Assembly: GCF_040905785.1 (NCBI RefSeq)
Contig: NZ_JBBDQW010000075.1
Coordinates: 1-64,000, forward strand
Source of the DNA: Tistlia sp040905785
GTDB lineage: Bacteria > Pseudomonadota > Alphaproteobacteria > Kiloniellales > DSM-21159
Direction: 5' to 3'
DNA length: 64,000 nucleotides
Within the stretch, counting starts at the first letter, position 1. Every line of letters starts with the position of its first letter. The notes beneath the pieces are model-generated. The model saw only the letters and a program-made list of their open reading frames with translations, searched no databases and was not told the origin of the DNA. A program made the translations under genes and the position numbers. Shown here one piece after another: positions 63,990-64,000 of the stretch.

Positions 63990-64000
63990 GCGGGCTTGCT

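Overview
This 64 kb window is high-GC DNA from an alphaproteobacterium, most likely in or near the Rhodospirillales or Kiloniellales. The evidence is gene content and order: a DUF3576-leuS-lptE-holA block faces a mnmE-mnmG-rsmG-parA-parB block, with rho and hemJ nearby and two perfect parS palindromes. That is the usual alphaproteobacterial neighbourhood of the chromosome replication origin, so this is chromosomal DNA near oriC. I see no rRNA, tRNA, insertion sequence, prophage or CRISPR array. Genes are densely packed and many overlap by 1-4 bases.

Left part (1-20 kb): a 14-bp tandem repeat at the edge. Then a small run cnoX, LON-domain gene, Trm112-like, DUF971; an M24-fold protein carrying every metal and catalytic residue of the DMSP lyase DddP; a PhyH dioxygenase; a UbiH-family hydroxylase; glnK-amtB (possible sigma-54 promoter, strong terminator); a GST; a c-type cytochrome; dapC-like, ftsK and lolA; a fatty acid hydroxylase; a class I amidotransferase-like hydrolase; a candidate structured RNA; xth; a cyclic-nucleotide-binding protein; and a very unusual 904-residue ABC transporter whose nucleotide-binding domain is degenerate at every catalytic motif and holds a large insert.

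Middle (20-44 kb): facing away from that transporter is a tightly coupled operon of four glycosyltransferases and a small membrane protein. A peptide-type ABC importer without a binding protein follows. Then come a TerB-like protein, a membrane class III nucleotidyl cyclase, a methyltransferase, an MBL-fold hydrolase, an OmpR-type regulator, an alpha/beta hydrolase, ribA with a vestigial N-terminal domain, a family-unknown protein, an L,D-transpeptidase, and an operon of a JmjC/cupin oxygenase, two sulfotransferases and the PLP protein YggS. A porin with a clear terminator closes the region.

Right part (44-64 kb): DUF3576, leuS, lptE and holA read rightward into the leftward parB-parA-rsmG-mnmG-mnmE operon (translation, tRNA wobble modification and ParABS chromosome segregation). 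Next are a nitroreductase, a DUF6489 protein, a thioredoxin-domain (DUF255) protein, a dienelactone hydrolase, a quinone reductase, a TPR-sulfotransferase, rho with a long leader, and hemJ.

The most promising undescribed system is the 17.5-26.4 kb locus: a predicted ATPase-dead exporter with triplicated Q-loop-like motifs, a partner cyclic-nucleotide sensor, and a divergent glycosyltransferase operon. The DddP candidate and the oxygenase-sulfotransferase operon come next.
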